A model generated the notes under the pieces. The model made no database searches, was not told the DNA's origin, and was given only the letters and a program-made list of their open reading frames with translations. The translations under genes were made by a program, and so were the position numbers. Below, piece by piece: positions 22,901 to 34,489 of a stretch of DNA of 64,000 bases. The stretch comes from Anthopleura xanthogrammica (taxonomy: Eukaryota; Cnidaria; Anthozoa; Actiniaria; Actiniidae): the NCBI GenBank assembly GCA_964019055.1, contig OZ025214.1:3896858-3960857 (forward strand), in the 5' to 3' direction. Within the stretch, counting starts at the first letter, position 1; each line of letters begins with the position of its first letter.

Positions 22901-23737
22901 CCCGCCTGCCACTTCTGTTCATGTTTTCAGCGGAGCCGCAAGGGATACTGGGAATGAATTTGTCCAACGAGCAAATGTTTCACTAAAAGCTCGCAGGCAC
23001 CCATGTGGCTTTGCGGGCACAAAATCAAGCGAGCTTACAAATAAGCAATAAAACAAACAGACAAACAAACATGTACAATTTAAAATTAAGACAAAAAAGC
23101 TTTAGAAAAGCTAAAAATTTATTTAAGAAACTTTAAATATTTAGTTTTTACTCTTTTTTCAAACGAAAAAAACCTAAAGCTATAAATGTCTGTGGTGCAT
23201 CTAGACTATCGTTCAGGTAGTTTCAAGATGATTCATGCATTATTCGTCTCGTTGCTTCAAATAACGTGTAAAGGAATGAAAATCAAAGCGGATTTATAAC
23301 TTTCAATGTTAACACGATCTCATGTATTTTGAAAAGATAAGATTTGCAGTTAATGGTGACACGTCAGTTTCTTAATTTCCTTTTAATCTTTTCGACTTTA
23401 GTATTATAGTTAGAGTATGTTTTTACAATTTCATGCCGTTGACTCCAGCCAAGAAAGAGAACGGAAAACCGATGATGAGTATCAAGATACAGCCCTGAAG
23501 AAAGAATATTACTACTGAGAAATCCTTTCCTATGTATAATGAACTTGACTCGATCCAAGAATGAACCGAATTCACTGTGACATTGATATTACAAGTAGTA
23601 TTGCTGGTCTAACCATGTACTTCATTACGTACATCAACTTAATTTTGCTTCATAATGGCTTCTGCCCTAACTTTTAAACTTTGTAAAATACTATTAAAAC
23701 TATCTACAAAAAGCGATTTAAAATATCTAGTACTTAC

Positions 23738-23950
23738 AGTTAGTTATATTCTGAACAAAGTTTGACTGCTGTTCTCACGATGTAACGAAGAAATGCAAGC
23801 AAATCTTTGAATATCTCGCTTTGTGAAAATATACGATAAAACTGAGAAATTAAAATACTCGACTGCGATTTATACAGGTCAGTCACCCTAGAAACCAGTC
23901 CTCTGGGCCGTGTGTACGGACCAAGATGCATTGCGCCCAGACTCTCTCAT
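23738..23950 (-). promoter_or_regulatory. Candidate class II leader exon between copies 5 and 6
   Basis: Practically identical to 9830-10040, as expected from the recent block duplication. GTAAGT donor at 23737/23738. Confidence 0.3.
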
Positions 23951-24126
23951 GTGAATAAAAAAATAAACTCGTTGATATCAGTTAATGCATCACTATTGTT
24001 TCTCCTACTCTACATTTGATGTTTTAACAAAAATCTTAAAGTTTTTCCTATTTCAAGAACATTTAAAAAAACAAATTAAATTGTCACGTTATAGGCTAAA
24101 AATGTCGTTTGCAGATTCTTCCTTTT

Positions 24127-25825
24127 TCAGGAGTAAAAGTTTTTCTGCTGTGCAAAACTGGAACCAAAAGAGGTTGGTCCAATTTTCGTACATTGAGTAA
24201 TTCGAAAAGGACATCCTTGAATTTGTATCCCGTCGACTATGACATTTATTTCTGCTTGTGATAAGCCATGATCAAAGCAAAAATCAAAACTGTAAGTGTT
24301 GTCCTCATGGCATTGTATATCTCGTATCTGAGTTATTACATTATTTGATTTTGGTTGTACTGAACTGTGGGGACCAAATCCAAAATCGGATGGAATCGGT
24401 TTCGGTGGGCCGAATAGCCCTCCTTTAACATAACCGAATGAAAGGGTTTGAGTCGGAGTGCAACAGACCCTCACGTCAATCCTGTCCTCCATGAATCTAA
24501 GTTTATCCCCAAACACATTGTTTATACAAATAACAAAGTTCAGAACCTGGCCGTGTGTAGCCGTGATGGCACCCTGATTCTGCACAAAACTGCCATTTAT
24601 TGACTGTGTGACTAAGCACTGCTTGGGATCAGGATGACTAGAATCCACAACACTAACTTGCTGCTCTATCCAATCCCTGAATATTTTTCGATTAGGTTGA
24701 AGCCCCATGGCTTCCTGCTGAAGTGGTCTTTCGTTGAACTGTCTTTCACAAAGTTGTGACAAACGAGACGTCAGTTGTTTGGATATTGACAGGACATCAC
24801 TGTTACCGCCATTTGTCAACACTTTCTCTGTAAATTCAATGGCGCTTTTCAAGCCAGTCAGGTGCATTGCAAGACCATCTTCTTGTGCTGCAAGCTTTTT
24901 CATCTTTGTTGCTGCAATCTTCTGTGTTTCTTGTTTAAGAACGATTCTTTTTTCTTCCAAGACTTTGATCTGTTGATCAATAAAATCATCGACGTCTTTT
25001 TCAGTGGCTTTTGATGTTTTCTCTACGTTTCCTTTCATCTTCTGGACTGACTTCAGAACGGCCTCGATCTTGTTCTTGATGTTGCTTGCTCTTTCTACTT
25101 CTGTTTTAAAGAGTTGTTTGTGTTGATTAGCGACGTCTTCAACGAAGCTGAACTGATGATCACGGTGATCGATAATGGTACAATCACGACAAATCAATTC
25201 TTGGCAAGTATTACAGAAAAGCTTCTTGACTTCTCCTTTGTGCTTCTCACAAAACAGTTGTTTTTCTATGACTGGGATACCTGTGTTCTTTATCTGATCC
25301 AGTGTCATCAGTTGATGGCCTTTGGTTGCTACAGAACGCTGATGAGCCGTTGAACAAAAGTCACACAGGAACAAGCAGCAGTTGGCACATCTACGAGTAG
25401 CTGTCTCTTTCATGTCACAGTTTTCGCACGTCAACTCGGTTTTGCCGCCATCTTTTTTCTCGGTCGAGTGGATGGCCAGAAGTGACAGAAGATTGTTGAT
25501 CCAGAAGTTCACTTTGAGCTTCGTAACATCACCAGATGTTATCTGTAAAAAATAAGGGTGCATGCTTTATTTTTTTTAAATGCAGCTGGCTGAGAACTTT
25601 TTTTTTTTTGAAAATATTGTTGCCCAAAAACGACCTTACCTGGACGTCTTCTCGGCATTCTGGACAGACAACAGACACCTTCCCTTCTCCTTTAGCCAGG
25701 AGATCTTGTAAGCACTTTCTACAGTAGGTATGTAGACAGGGGAGAAGGCGTGGGTCCGAGTAGTGTTCCAAACAGATTGGACACGTGACCTGTTCAGGAA
25801 GCCTTTCAGATAACTTTGCAGCCAT
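24127..25825 (-). CDS. TRIM E3 ligase-like protein, copy 6 (type A, twin of copy 3)
   Basis: Exons 25640-25825 and 24127-25542, 533 residues. The protein matches copy 3 except for one residue that I could find, and introns and both flanks match as well. It has full RING, B-boxes, coiled coil and filamin domain, so both twins should be functional if expressed. The offset to copy 3 is 13.9 kb, spanning copies 4 and 5. That points to duplication of a larger segment, or to gene conversion across the array. Confidence 0.9.
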
Positions 25826-26015
25826 TCTTGGTGTAAAAGAATCAAACACTCTAGATGAAAAGAAGAAGGAGGAAAGAGAAGTTAGTTCAATTCCTACACA
25901 CCAAAGCCAGGTTTTTATAGCATGTTTTCAGGAAAAACAAACAAACAAACAACCAATAACAACAAAACAAACCAACTAAACTAAAAATGTCTCACTCGGT
26001 AAGAACACGTAAAAA

Positions 26016-26383
26016 TAGGCGCTTGTTTAGCGCATGTGGCTAGAAATGTAAATAAATATAAAAGTGCAACAGCTCAGACCACGTTTTCAAGACGTCAGTG
26101 GATTTCGTCGGATCTTATCGTTCGGGACCGTTCGGGTTATCGTCCGGCAGCTGTTCGGCAATAATGGCAAAACGAAAGGAAACCGAATATATACGAAAGA
26201 AAGAAACTCGAAAGAAACGAGAGACACACGAGGTTACAAGCTGCCGAGATGTCTGACTGTTGATTGGTTACGAAATTTTAACGGCTTTCGGCATCGCTTG
26301 AGGTTACACTCTTACAGACACTTCGGAAACTACACGATGACATAGTGGCTATGCTTTTCCAGAAGGCAGTAGCCACAAAAAAA
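26016..26383. mobile_element. Inserted element of unknown class in copy 6 flank
   Basis: Same as 12108-12476; the two differ mainly by one A in the terminal A run. Confidence 0.6.
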
Positions 26384-27136
26384 TGAAATAAAATATGTGA
26401 AAAATAAAAAACTAAGACTTAAAAAGCAAGGAAAAACATGCGGGAAGCGTGTATGAAGCAAGAAGAAACGAGAAAAGTAAGAGAAGATACTTGAAACCAT
26501 TTGCTAATTCAGTTCACCCTGCGAATCTTAGCAAACCGTAAAATCTACGTCACACGAGGGCACACGATGTCGCGGTTAAAACGACAAGTCATTCTATACT
26601 CTGATTTCGCTTTCTTGAATCAATATGGATTTTCATTTTCATCTGACTATAAACCCTGCCAGTGTCTTATCTTTACGGAAAAATGCGAATAAAACACTTT
26701 TACATTTTTCAAACAGTTTCATGCGATAGAGGAATCGGGAACGTCTCAATACAGCCACAAGAACATGATAATAATCTCATGCAAATTTCTAACAATGAAG
26801 CAAAACATCACTATACATCACTATCCATGATTTAGAACGGTTTGGATTCAGTCAATCCGCCTCGAAAGAACGTTGCAAAATAATACATGAGAATGTATAA
26901 AGTACTTGCAAAGTTAATAATACAAGGTATAAACTGAAACGCTGATAATGTTGCAGAGAAACTCTTGGTAGACATGTTAGGCGCTGAATCCAAACGCTTT
27001 CACTGAGTCAATATTCGTTCAAAGAAGAGATAGATTTTACGAAAATACTCCAACCTTTTTGTACGAAATTTCCAGCAAATAATGAAATATTTACTATAGA
27101 AATATATACAATAACTTTAGTCAGTACTAGGTTTAC

Positions 27137-27259
27137 CTGTTTCCTCTTACAAGCGATAATGGTCTTTGTATTCCTTCTTCTCCTTCACTCAAGTCGGGTG
27201 GTTCGCTTGGATATAACCCATGATGCATTGCGGTCATTATATAATTATCAGTGACGTCA
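27137..27259 (-). promoter_or_regulatory. Class I promoter module and leader exon, TRIM copy 6
   Basis: CRE TGACGTCA 27252-27259, TATATAA 27237-27243, Staf-like site 27217-27233, donor edge 27137. Confidence 0.5.
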
Positions 27260-28217
27260 TATCCTGACAGTGCTGCCTTGACGACGACATCAGTTTCGAC
27301 TTTTGAACTTTCGATAAAAAACGTTCATGTAGACCCCCTTGCACCAATTCCCAATCTGGGGGTTAAAACAAAAGAACTCATTCTCTTGAGGATTGAAATC
27401 ATTTGTAATGTTAATATTCTTTCATTAATTCCTCTCCCAGGATGGGAATTAGTTCAAGGGGTATATAGACGAAAACAGGAAAGGACTGTAAAAGTTTACC
27501 GGGACTGCATTCAGTTCACCCATGGAAATTTGACCAGGGTGGGGAGGGTAAGTGCTTATCTTTCGTAGGAGTATTCATATCAAACTTTAGACATTCGCAA
27601 TGTAATTGTTGATTATTTCATTTTATGTCATAAAGATGACTTGCGCATGGTTCTCAGACGCAATATGAACTTTTCTTTGATTACTTGCACTCAGGTGAAT
27701 AATCAAAAAAAATCGTTGATATCAGTTAATGCATCAGGGAGGCTCCCATCTCCCTGGTTAATGACACAATCGTTTATCTTACTCTACATTAGATGTTTGA
27801 ACACAAATCTTAAAAGTTTTCCAATATTTTTTAAAAGTTAATCAATATCATTGCTGCAACGTAGGGATGTCAAAACAATTGGCATCCGTTGCGGGACCCG
27901 ATCTAAAGGCTACCCAATACCCACCACCTCTGGAAGTCTAAAACTAAAAGTAGTCAAATCGCACAAGTGGAATGTACTGTCTGTTTTCAAGTATTCTAAA
28001 CAAACAACGTATGTTCACATAAATTTTCACTATAGACACCCAGTATCGAGCGTTTCAACAGCTCTCTAAGGGTGAGGGGTATTTACCATTGCCCACCACC
28101 TACATCAATAGAAGTAGGTCCTTATTGTGGACCATTGTTTCAGTGACATTGTCTCTTGGACTAAAATGTCATTTGCAGATTCCTGCATTTCAGAAACGGT
28201 AAATACTCTCTTTTTTA

Positions 28218-28300
28218 TCACCAACCAGAGTATAGTACATTATTCTGGTTTGTTCCGGTTCCAGTTCCATAAGTAATTCGAAAAGGACATCCTTGAATTT
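28218..28300 (-). pseudogene. 3'-end relic of a further TRIM gene
   Basis: On the minus strand this reads in frame IQGCPFRITYGTGTGTNQ and a short tail to a TGA at 28218-28220, matching the last filamin strand and tail of copy 5. The downstream flank is that of copies 5 and 9. Upstream, at about 28300, it stops abruptly at the edge of the BEL/Pao fragment, so the rest of this gene has been lost or displaced. Confidence 0.8.
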
Positions 28301-29580
28301 TGTAGCGTGCTACATACAAGGAATGTGGGTGGAATGTCGAGTCATCTGGTTTCTACGCGGGCACAACTTGGATACAAACAAACATTTTATTCTCTAGCTT
28401 ATAAATTGTGGAGAAACACAGTGGAAACCCGGTTGGAAAACCCGGTGAAACCTAAAGCAATTAATACAGCAAAATTACAATACATACAAGGAAAATAAAA
28501 TGCAAAAAGACTGGATAAACTCACCAAATTGACGACACGACAGGCGAACACACACCACACGATATGAGCACATGCTACATACCTCGCGCGCAAAGCATTA
28601 CGGGAAATTACAATGGCGCAACGGAAAACTGGAATATGAAACGCGGACCTATGGATTTGATGGCTTGTTGAGGTTAGCCTCAACATCCCGGGGGGGGGGG
28701 GGCAGGCTGAATGTACCCCGTTATAACCTAATGTAACTAACAAACTCAAACTACTGACATAACAGTGTTCTTAGTGTTCATATAATGTTTCTCTTTTGGT
28801 TCTCTTCACGATAATGTCCTTCATACTGCCTCCAATACGAGACACAACTTGTTTACAGGACGAACAAGTAGGGAACTCTTTGTCTTGATTTCTGCAACTC
28901 GTACACGGTGGTCTTCACCTGGGAAGATCCTTGTAACTCTTCCGAGAAGCCAACGAGATCTTGGTAGAGCGCTGTCTGCGATGAGCACCAAGTCGTTCAC
29001 AGCTAGATTCCTCTTGTCGTGCGTCCACTTCTAACGTATTACAGATAGGACATGCTCCCGACCAGCATGGTCGAGCTGCAGAACTCTGTGGTAATGGTGC
29101 ACAATCAGGACAGAGACCGGGTGTTCTCGAGGGAGGATGATCGGATGTGCAGCATCAAATGCAATCGGCGCTCGGTGAATTCTGCCTCCCACACGGATCA
29201 CGCCGTCAACGAGAGTCGGACTCAGGTTAGCTAGTTTACTCTGAGCCTTGACTTGTCGGCCTTGCACTAGAGCTGAGTAGTCTTCTCGTAGTATTTGATG
29301 CCATAACTCTCAGCAAACGTGACCAGGATGAATAACGCAGGAATATCTGATCTACGCTGGACTCTGAGGTGGACATCATGATTTTCTCGACTCTGATCTC
29401 CTTGTCATCAGCTGGAAGTTCTCCGATTTGCTCTTTCGGCCATTCCTTCTCGTGTTTCCACAGAAAGTCTGGCTCTCGCCACCAGCGGCAGCCCAGGTGG
29501 AAGGACTGTATATCCATTCCCCGCGATCCCTCATCTGCTGGGTTTAGGTTGCCGGGAACGAAATGCCACTGTGCCACTGA
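28301..29580 (-). mobile_element. Decayed BEL/Pao LTR retrotransposon fragment
   Basis: Minus-strand translation shows, in order, three pol pieces: VPGNLNPADEGSRG followed by WWREPDFL (end of the Pao polymerase/RNase H region, about 29340-29580); [14 protein letters not shown] with HPIILP (integrase zinc-binding region, about 29035-29260); and [15 protein letters not shown] to RPVNKLC (the C-terminal domain typical of BEL/Pao, about 28817-29034). The first two are in different frames, a stop separates the last two, and the integrase core is missing, so it is dead. About 28301-28760 beyond the pol end is probably the 3' LTR (starts TG), with a long G run near 28690. The other end is cut at 29580, where the copy 1/copy 7 duplicated flank begins. 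Confidence 0.8.
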
Positions 29581-30804
29581 TAAGAAATTGTCATCAATCA
29601 ACTTCTTATTAATATTGAGCAAAATTTCTTCAATTTGAAAAATTCAAAAACAAATCTAAGGATCTAGAGGTTTTAATTTTATTTCAGTTCCTGTAACGAT
29701 GAATACGAATTAAAATGCAGCTGCAGTGCTGTTACAGTATGTTACGGTGATTAAACTTTCCTTAAGTTTCTGGTATAACTAAATCAAATATGCATGATTC
29801 GCAAGCTTCTTAAAACAAAGAATTACTCATTTCTAAACTAGCCTATGAACTCTATACCACGATTCTTCATTATTCCTTGTGATTAAGGCTTGAATTCAAC
29901 ATGAATTATGAAAGATTTTTTTTATATCCATAAGCGTCTTGTTCTAAGTATTGACACAGGAAACAACACGATCCCCGAAAAGGAAGTAGTCGGTTATCGA
30001 GATATTTAACTTACCAATAAACGTACAACGTCTCCAAGGATTCTGTGTATGACTGCTCTAAAAAAGCTGGTTTGGTTTGGATTGCTCACTAATTACGTAC
30101 AACCGAAGTTGCTGAATAAGTTCAGTAGTAATCGTCAAGATCACCTTAATTCAAATATTTCAATATTAGGGTCGCTGATCACAACGCATCATGGCTTACT
30201 GACGTCATATCCTATTCATTTAAAGAAACTAACTACTTTTGCATATGCATAGACCATAATGCTCTGCGGTAGTGGGTCTACCAGATAGCAAAGCATGTTT
30301 ATAGACCCCTTGCAGCACGTCGGAATGCAGATCAATTTGGAGGACAAAACAATGGGTTCCAATTCTCAAAAGATTGAAATTCTTTTTTCATTTTATCGAC
30401 CTCCAAATTGAGCTGCTTCGACGTCACATACAAGGGGTTTGCATGATGGCGTCATTTTACTACCACTACCAAAATGCTGCGCAAATTTTCATTCTTATTC
30501 AAATTTGTATTTCCTCACGAGAATAGTAAGACAATTGGTGATAATGAATTGAACAAAAGAAAGTGTGCAAAGGATTCTGGTAGTTGTAGTTAAATTAATG
30601 ATGCCATAATGTAAATGTCCTATTAGATAACGATGAAAACTGTTTAATACATATGACAAGATGGGTTATAGGCATTGGAATGGTGACAGAGATGAGATGC
30701 TTGTGGTGGACTTATGACGTATGACTCTGTCTTTTATGAAACTTCAAAGGATACTGAGGAATGAATTTGCCGTCAACAAGTTAATGTATTCATTAAAAGA
30801 TCAA
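29581..30804. repeat. Duplicated 3' flank of TRIM copy 7
   Basis: Matches 351-1619 with small indels. It contains the minus-strand CRE near 30200 and splice donor near 30010 seen in the first copy, plus the inverted-repeat element at 30459-30590. Whatever gene these might lead into is interrupted at 29580 by the BEL/Pao fragment. Confidence 0.7.
30459..30590. mobile_element. Small inverted-repeat element (ACTACNAC termini), copy 2
   Basis: Partner of 1253-1385 within the duplicated block; termini ACTACCACTACC and GGTAGTTGTAGT. Confidence 0.5.
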
Positions 30805-32520
30805 TTAGTACCCCTCATTGAAAAATCTACGGTTCCTAGTAACTTTGGCAAATTTCTCGTTCTGTGCGGTATAGCATGGGTCCTGTGGACAGCATTCATC
30901 CGTCTGTGGCCCATATACCTTCTCTCGCCGGCGTCCACCATCAACAGCGACTTCTTCTTCTGGCCAGTATTCTTCTCCGTACATATATTTATTAGGAAAT
31001 CTCTGCCGGGCTTGCTTGTGGATATTGATTGGAGATCCCATAATATTCTTCCCGTCAACCATTACTTGGATGCTGGACCGACTTCGATCTGTCACGTTGA
31101 AACTGTACGTGTCGTCTTTCAAGCTTTTTATCGGTAATGCAGACTCATTGCCAACCAAGGTATATACCGCTTTGACTTGTATTCTGTCTGCCCTATATTT
31201 CATTTTTTCACCAACGGAGTTCTTGATTTGGACAACAAACTCCAGAATCTGGCCTCGTGTTGCGTGAATAAAGCCTTGGTTCTCGACTAAACGGCCACCA
31301 ATTCGTTGTGCAACAGAGCACTTATCATAATCAACTATACAAGCATCAACAACGTTAGCACCATGTATGAAATCCCGAAACAAATTTTCGTCAAACTCAA
31401 ACCCCATTCTATCTTCTTGGCATGGATAGTTAGGGAAAGGTTTCTCAGAGAGCTGTGACAAACGAGACGTCAGTTGTTTGGATATTGACAGGACATCACT
31501 GTTACCGCCATTAGTCAACACTTTCTCTGTAAATTCAATGGCGCTTTTCAAGCCAGTCAGGTGCATTGCAAGACCATCTTCTTGTACTGCAAGCTCTTTC
31601 ATCTTTGTTGCTGCAATCTTCTGTGTTTCTTGTTTAAGCACAATTCGTTTTTCTTCTAAGGCTTTGATCTGTTGATCAATAAAATCATCGACGTCTTTTT
31701 CAGTGGCTTTTGATGTGTTCTTTACATTTGCTTTCATCTTCTGGACTGACTTCAGAACTGCCTCGATCTTGTTCTTGGTGTTGCTTGCTCTTTCTACTTC
31801 TGTTTTAAAGAGTTGTTTGTGTTGATTAGCGACGTCTTCAACGAAGCTGAACTGATGATCACGGTGGTCAATAATGGTACAATCACGACAAATCAATTCT
31901 TGGCAAGTATTGCAGAAAAGCTTCTTGACTTCTCCTTTGTGCTTGGTGCAATACAATTGTTTTTCCATGACTGGGATACCTGTGTTCTTTATCTGATCCA
32001 GTGTCATCAGTTGATGGCCTTTGGTTGCTACGGAACGCTGATGAGCCGTTGAACAAAAGTCACACAGGAACAAGCAGCAATTGGCACATCTACGAGTAGC
32101 TGTCTCTTTCATGTCACAGTTTTCGCACGTCAACTCGGTTTTGCCGCCATCTTTTTCGTCGGTCGAGTGGATGGCCAGAAGTGACAGAAGATTGTTGATC
32201 CAGAAGTTCACTTTGAGCTTCGTAACATCACCAGATATTATCTGTGAAAAAAATCAATGTGTATACTTCATTGTATAAAAGACCGCTGAGGACGTTTTTC
32301 TATTGAAAATCACGTTATTCAAAAACGGACTTACCTGGACTTCTTCTCGACATTCTGGACAGACAACAGACGCCTTCCTTTCCCCTTTATCCAGGAGATC
32401 TTGTAAGCACTTTCTACAGTAGGTATGTAGACAGGGGAGAAGGCGTGGGTCCGAGTAGTGTTCCAAACAGATTGGACACGTGACCTGTTCACCGAGCCCT
32501 TCAGATAACTTTGCAGCCAT
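30805..32520 (-). CDS. TRIM E3 ligase-like protein, copy 7 (type B filamin domain)
   Basis: Exons 32335-32520 and 30805-32241, 540 residues. RING, B-boxes and coiled coil follow the array pattern; B-box 2 starts LYCTKH instead of LFCEKH. From about residue 335 the C-terminal part is type B (GFEFDENLFRD, then CSVAQRIGGRLVENQG). It is only distantly similar to type A but keeps the same filamin fold marks (NQG, DDTYSF, GSPINI). Type B lacks the long FG loop. A tail of roughly 60 residues follows, with a DECCPQDPCYTAQ motif. Exon 2 has no ATG upstream in frame, so translation must begin in the RING exon; the splice sites are conserved. Confidence 0.9.
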
Positions 32521-33408
32521 TCTTGGTGTAAAAGAATTCTACTCTAAATGAAAAAAGGAGAAAGGAAAAAAGAGGTGGAATTCCTGCACACTATAGCCAG
32601 ATTTCTATATCCTGTTCATTATGAATGAAGAAGCAAAGCGAAACGAACTGAAACCTAGTCAAAGCAAAGCAAAACAAAATAATGTATACAGGTAAAAAAT
32701 AATAAAATTAAAAAAGGTTGAAAAAGCAAGAAAAAATAAATGAAAACGTGTAGAAAGCAACAAGTACCATGAAATTGGCGACTTGAAAACTGGGTTTCAA
32801 TGAACCATTTGCCGTGTTTTTTCACTTTCCGTAGCTTAGTCAACCGTAGTATTAATATGTGTCATGCATAACAAGAGCATAACATACCTAGGACTAGACT
32901 AGATTCTTAGAATTCGTCACGCCTTTTGATCGTAGAACTAACTAAACGTAGTAAGGCTACGATTAAAACTGTTTTACATTGCTTCGAGTCGTTCTCAATA
33001 CACAAATTCTCAATACAACCACAAAAACACGTTAAACATCCGATCCGTATATAATAAACGAAGCAAAGCATCAACTATCCATGATTTGGCTTCAGTCGCT
33101 TGTGATTTCGGACCTCGAAGAAGAAGACAAAAGAATAACACAAAACTAATGTATAAAGTACTTGCAAGGTTAATACTAGTAATGCGAGGTATAAACAGCT
33201 GAAACTTTGACATTGTTGCCGAGAACCGTTTGGCAAACATGTTAGACGCTGAATCCAAACGCCTTCCCCGAGTCAATATTGTTTACAGAAGACTTCGGAT
33301 TTTTCTTAAATACTCCGCCATATTCTTGTATACGAAAGTTACAAAAAAAAATTAGAAAATTTTCTATATGAATATATCACAAGCACTTCAAGTCCGTACT
33401 AGGTTTAC

Positions 33409-33509
33409 CTGTTTCCTCTTACAAGCGATAATGGTCTTTCAATTCCGCTTGTCCACTTGTATATAGCCCATGATGCATTGCGGTCATTGTATAATCATCA
33501 GTAACGTCA
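33409..33509 (-). promoter_or_regulatory. Class I promoter module and leader exon, TRIM copy 7
   Basis: Staf-like site 33467-33483 is conserved, the CRE is one base off (33502-33509) and TATA is weakened (GTATAAT on plus). Donor edge 33409. The rest of the flank has diverged well beyond copies 3, 5 and 6, so conservation of these elements is informative. Confidence 0.45.
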
Positions 33510-33864
33510 TATCCAAGGAATGTTGCCTTGCCAACGACATCGGTTTCAGACTTTTAAATTTAGCTTTCCGTGGAAAAGGCTCATATAAAGCTCGAAATAG
33601 CTAGGAAAATGACGGCTGTACAAATTCACCATGGGCTACATTAGTTCGCCATTGAAATTTGACCAGGGTGGGGAAGGTAATTGAAACTTTTGTCAGTGTT
33701 TATCTTTTGTATGAATATTTATATCAAGCTTCAGACATTCGCAATGTATTTGCTCTCAAATGCAATATTCTCTTTGAAAATTATAAACCTTAATCAAAGG
33801 TTTTTCAGTCAAAGTTTTTAGTCCCAAATTGATTCAATTTTAAAATGACAGCACTCAATCTTAC

Positions 33865-34028
33865 CTGAACTTCTTCTCAACATTCTGAACAGACAACAGC
33901 ATCCTGTTTTCCCTTTAGCCAAGAGATATTGTAAGCACTTCAGTTCTACAGTAGGTATGTAGGGGAGAAGGCGTGGGTCCGAGTAGTGTTCCAAACAGAT
34001 TTGACACGTGACCTGTTCACCAAGCCCC
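33865..34028 (-). pseudogene. Orphan RING-exon relic of a TRIM gene
   Basis: Minus-strand reading gives GLGEQVTCQICLEHYSDPRL then loses frame, because a short deletion removes bases in the CLHTYC region. The splice donor is still recognisable at 33864/33865. The start codon side is replaced at about 34029 by unrelated sequence with an ATC-rich tail. No second exon follows on the left, so a whole gene has decayed here. Confidence 0.8.
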
Positions 34029-34029
34029 A

Positions 34030-34200
34030 CACGGGCAATAAGCAAAGCAAGTTGTTAATCACTTACGTAATAGCTTTAATTAATTGTAAAGGTAGGGTTT
34101 TAGATTTTATACATACTTTTTTCCTTTATAATTGTAACCTTCGTTATGTTGTTTATCAATTTTATAAACACTTATTATTATCATCATCATCATCATCATC
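34030..34200 (+). mobile_element. Possible 3' end of a non-LTR retrotransposon
   Basis: AT-rich sequence ending in a (TTA)(TCA) simple tail, abutting the broken RING relic. The class is inferred only from the tail. Confidence 0.3.
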
Positions 34201-34489
34201 GGCATTATTATAAACAAACAAACAAGCAAATAAGTGAAATAAGCAAACAAGATCAAATCATCAATAGAATTAATTTCTACAAATGTCTCTTATACTAAAT
34301 TCAGGTTCACAGTTTAAATCGGACACATCTACTGTATAATCTAACAATGGCGGTCTTATTTCCAGCATGCATACTGTTAACAACACTGTTCTGGCCAGCA
34401 CTCCTACTCTTTATCAGCAAATTGATTCGTTCGTCAATATAGTCCGGTCCCGAATGATCAGTCTCGGGGCTCACTTGTGAATACCTTAA

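Larger units (their letters stand above)
20745..24126. other. Spacer between TRIM copies 5 and 6
   Basis: Class I flank with the inserted element (20935-21310), a promoter module (22060-22182), the decayed RING-donor relic (about 22627-22680) and a foldback element (about 22807-22900). From about 22904 it is the near-identical partner of 8996 onward, with a class II leader block at 23738-23950. Confidence 0.6.
25826..28217. other. Spacer upstream of TRIM copy 6
   Basis: Class I flank with the inserted element (26016-26383) and promoter module (27137-27259). At about 27690 it joins the third spacer family (shared with 18540-18988 and 37530-37972), leading into the truncated TRIM 3' end at 28218. 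No independent gene. Confidence 0.6.
32521..34489. other. Spacer between TRIM copies 7 and 8
   Basis: Diverged class I flank upstream of copy 7 with its own promoter module (33409-33509), then an orphan RING-exon relic (33865-34028). That is followed by about 170 bases ending in TTATTATTATCATCATCATC, which looks like the 3' tail of a non-LTR retrotransposon on the plus strand and apparently interrupts the relic. About 34210-34489 is unrecognised. Confidence 0.5.

Noticed and set aside
28399..28749. 116-residue frame in the BEL/Pao LTR region
   Set aside because: It crosses a poly-G/poly-C run and resembles no protein; the region behaves as LTR sequence.
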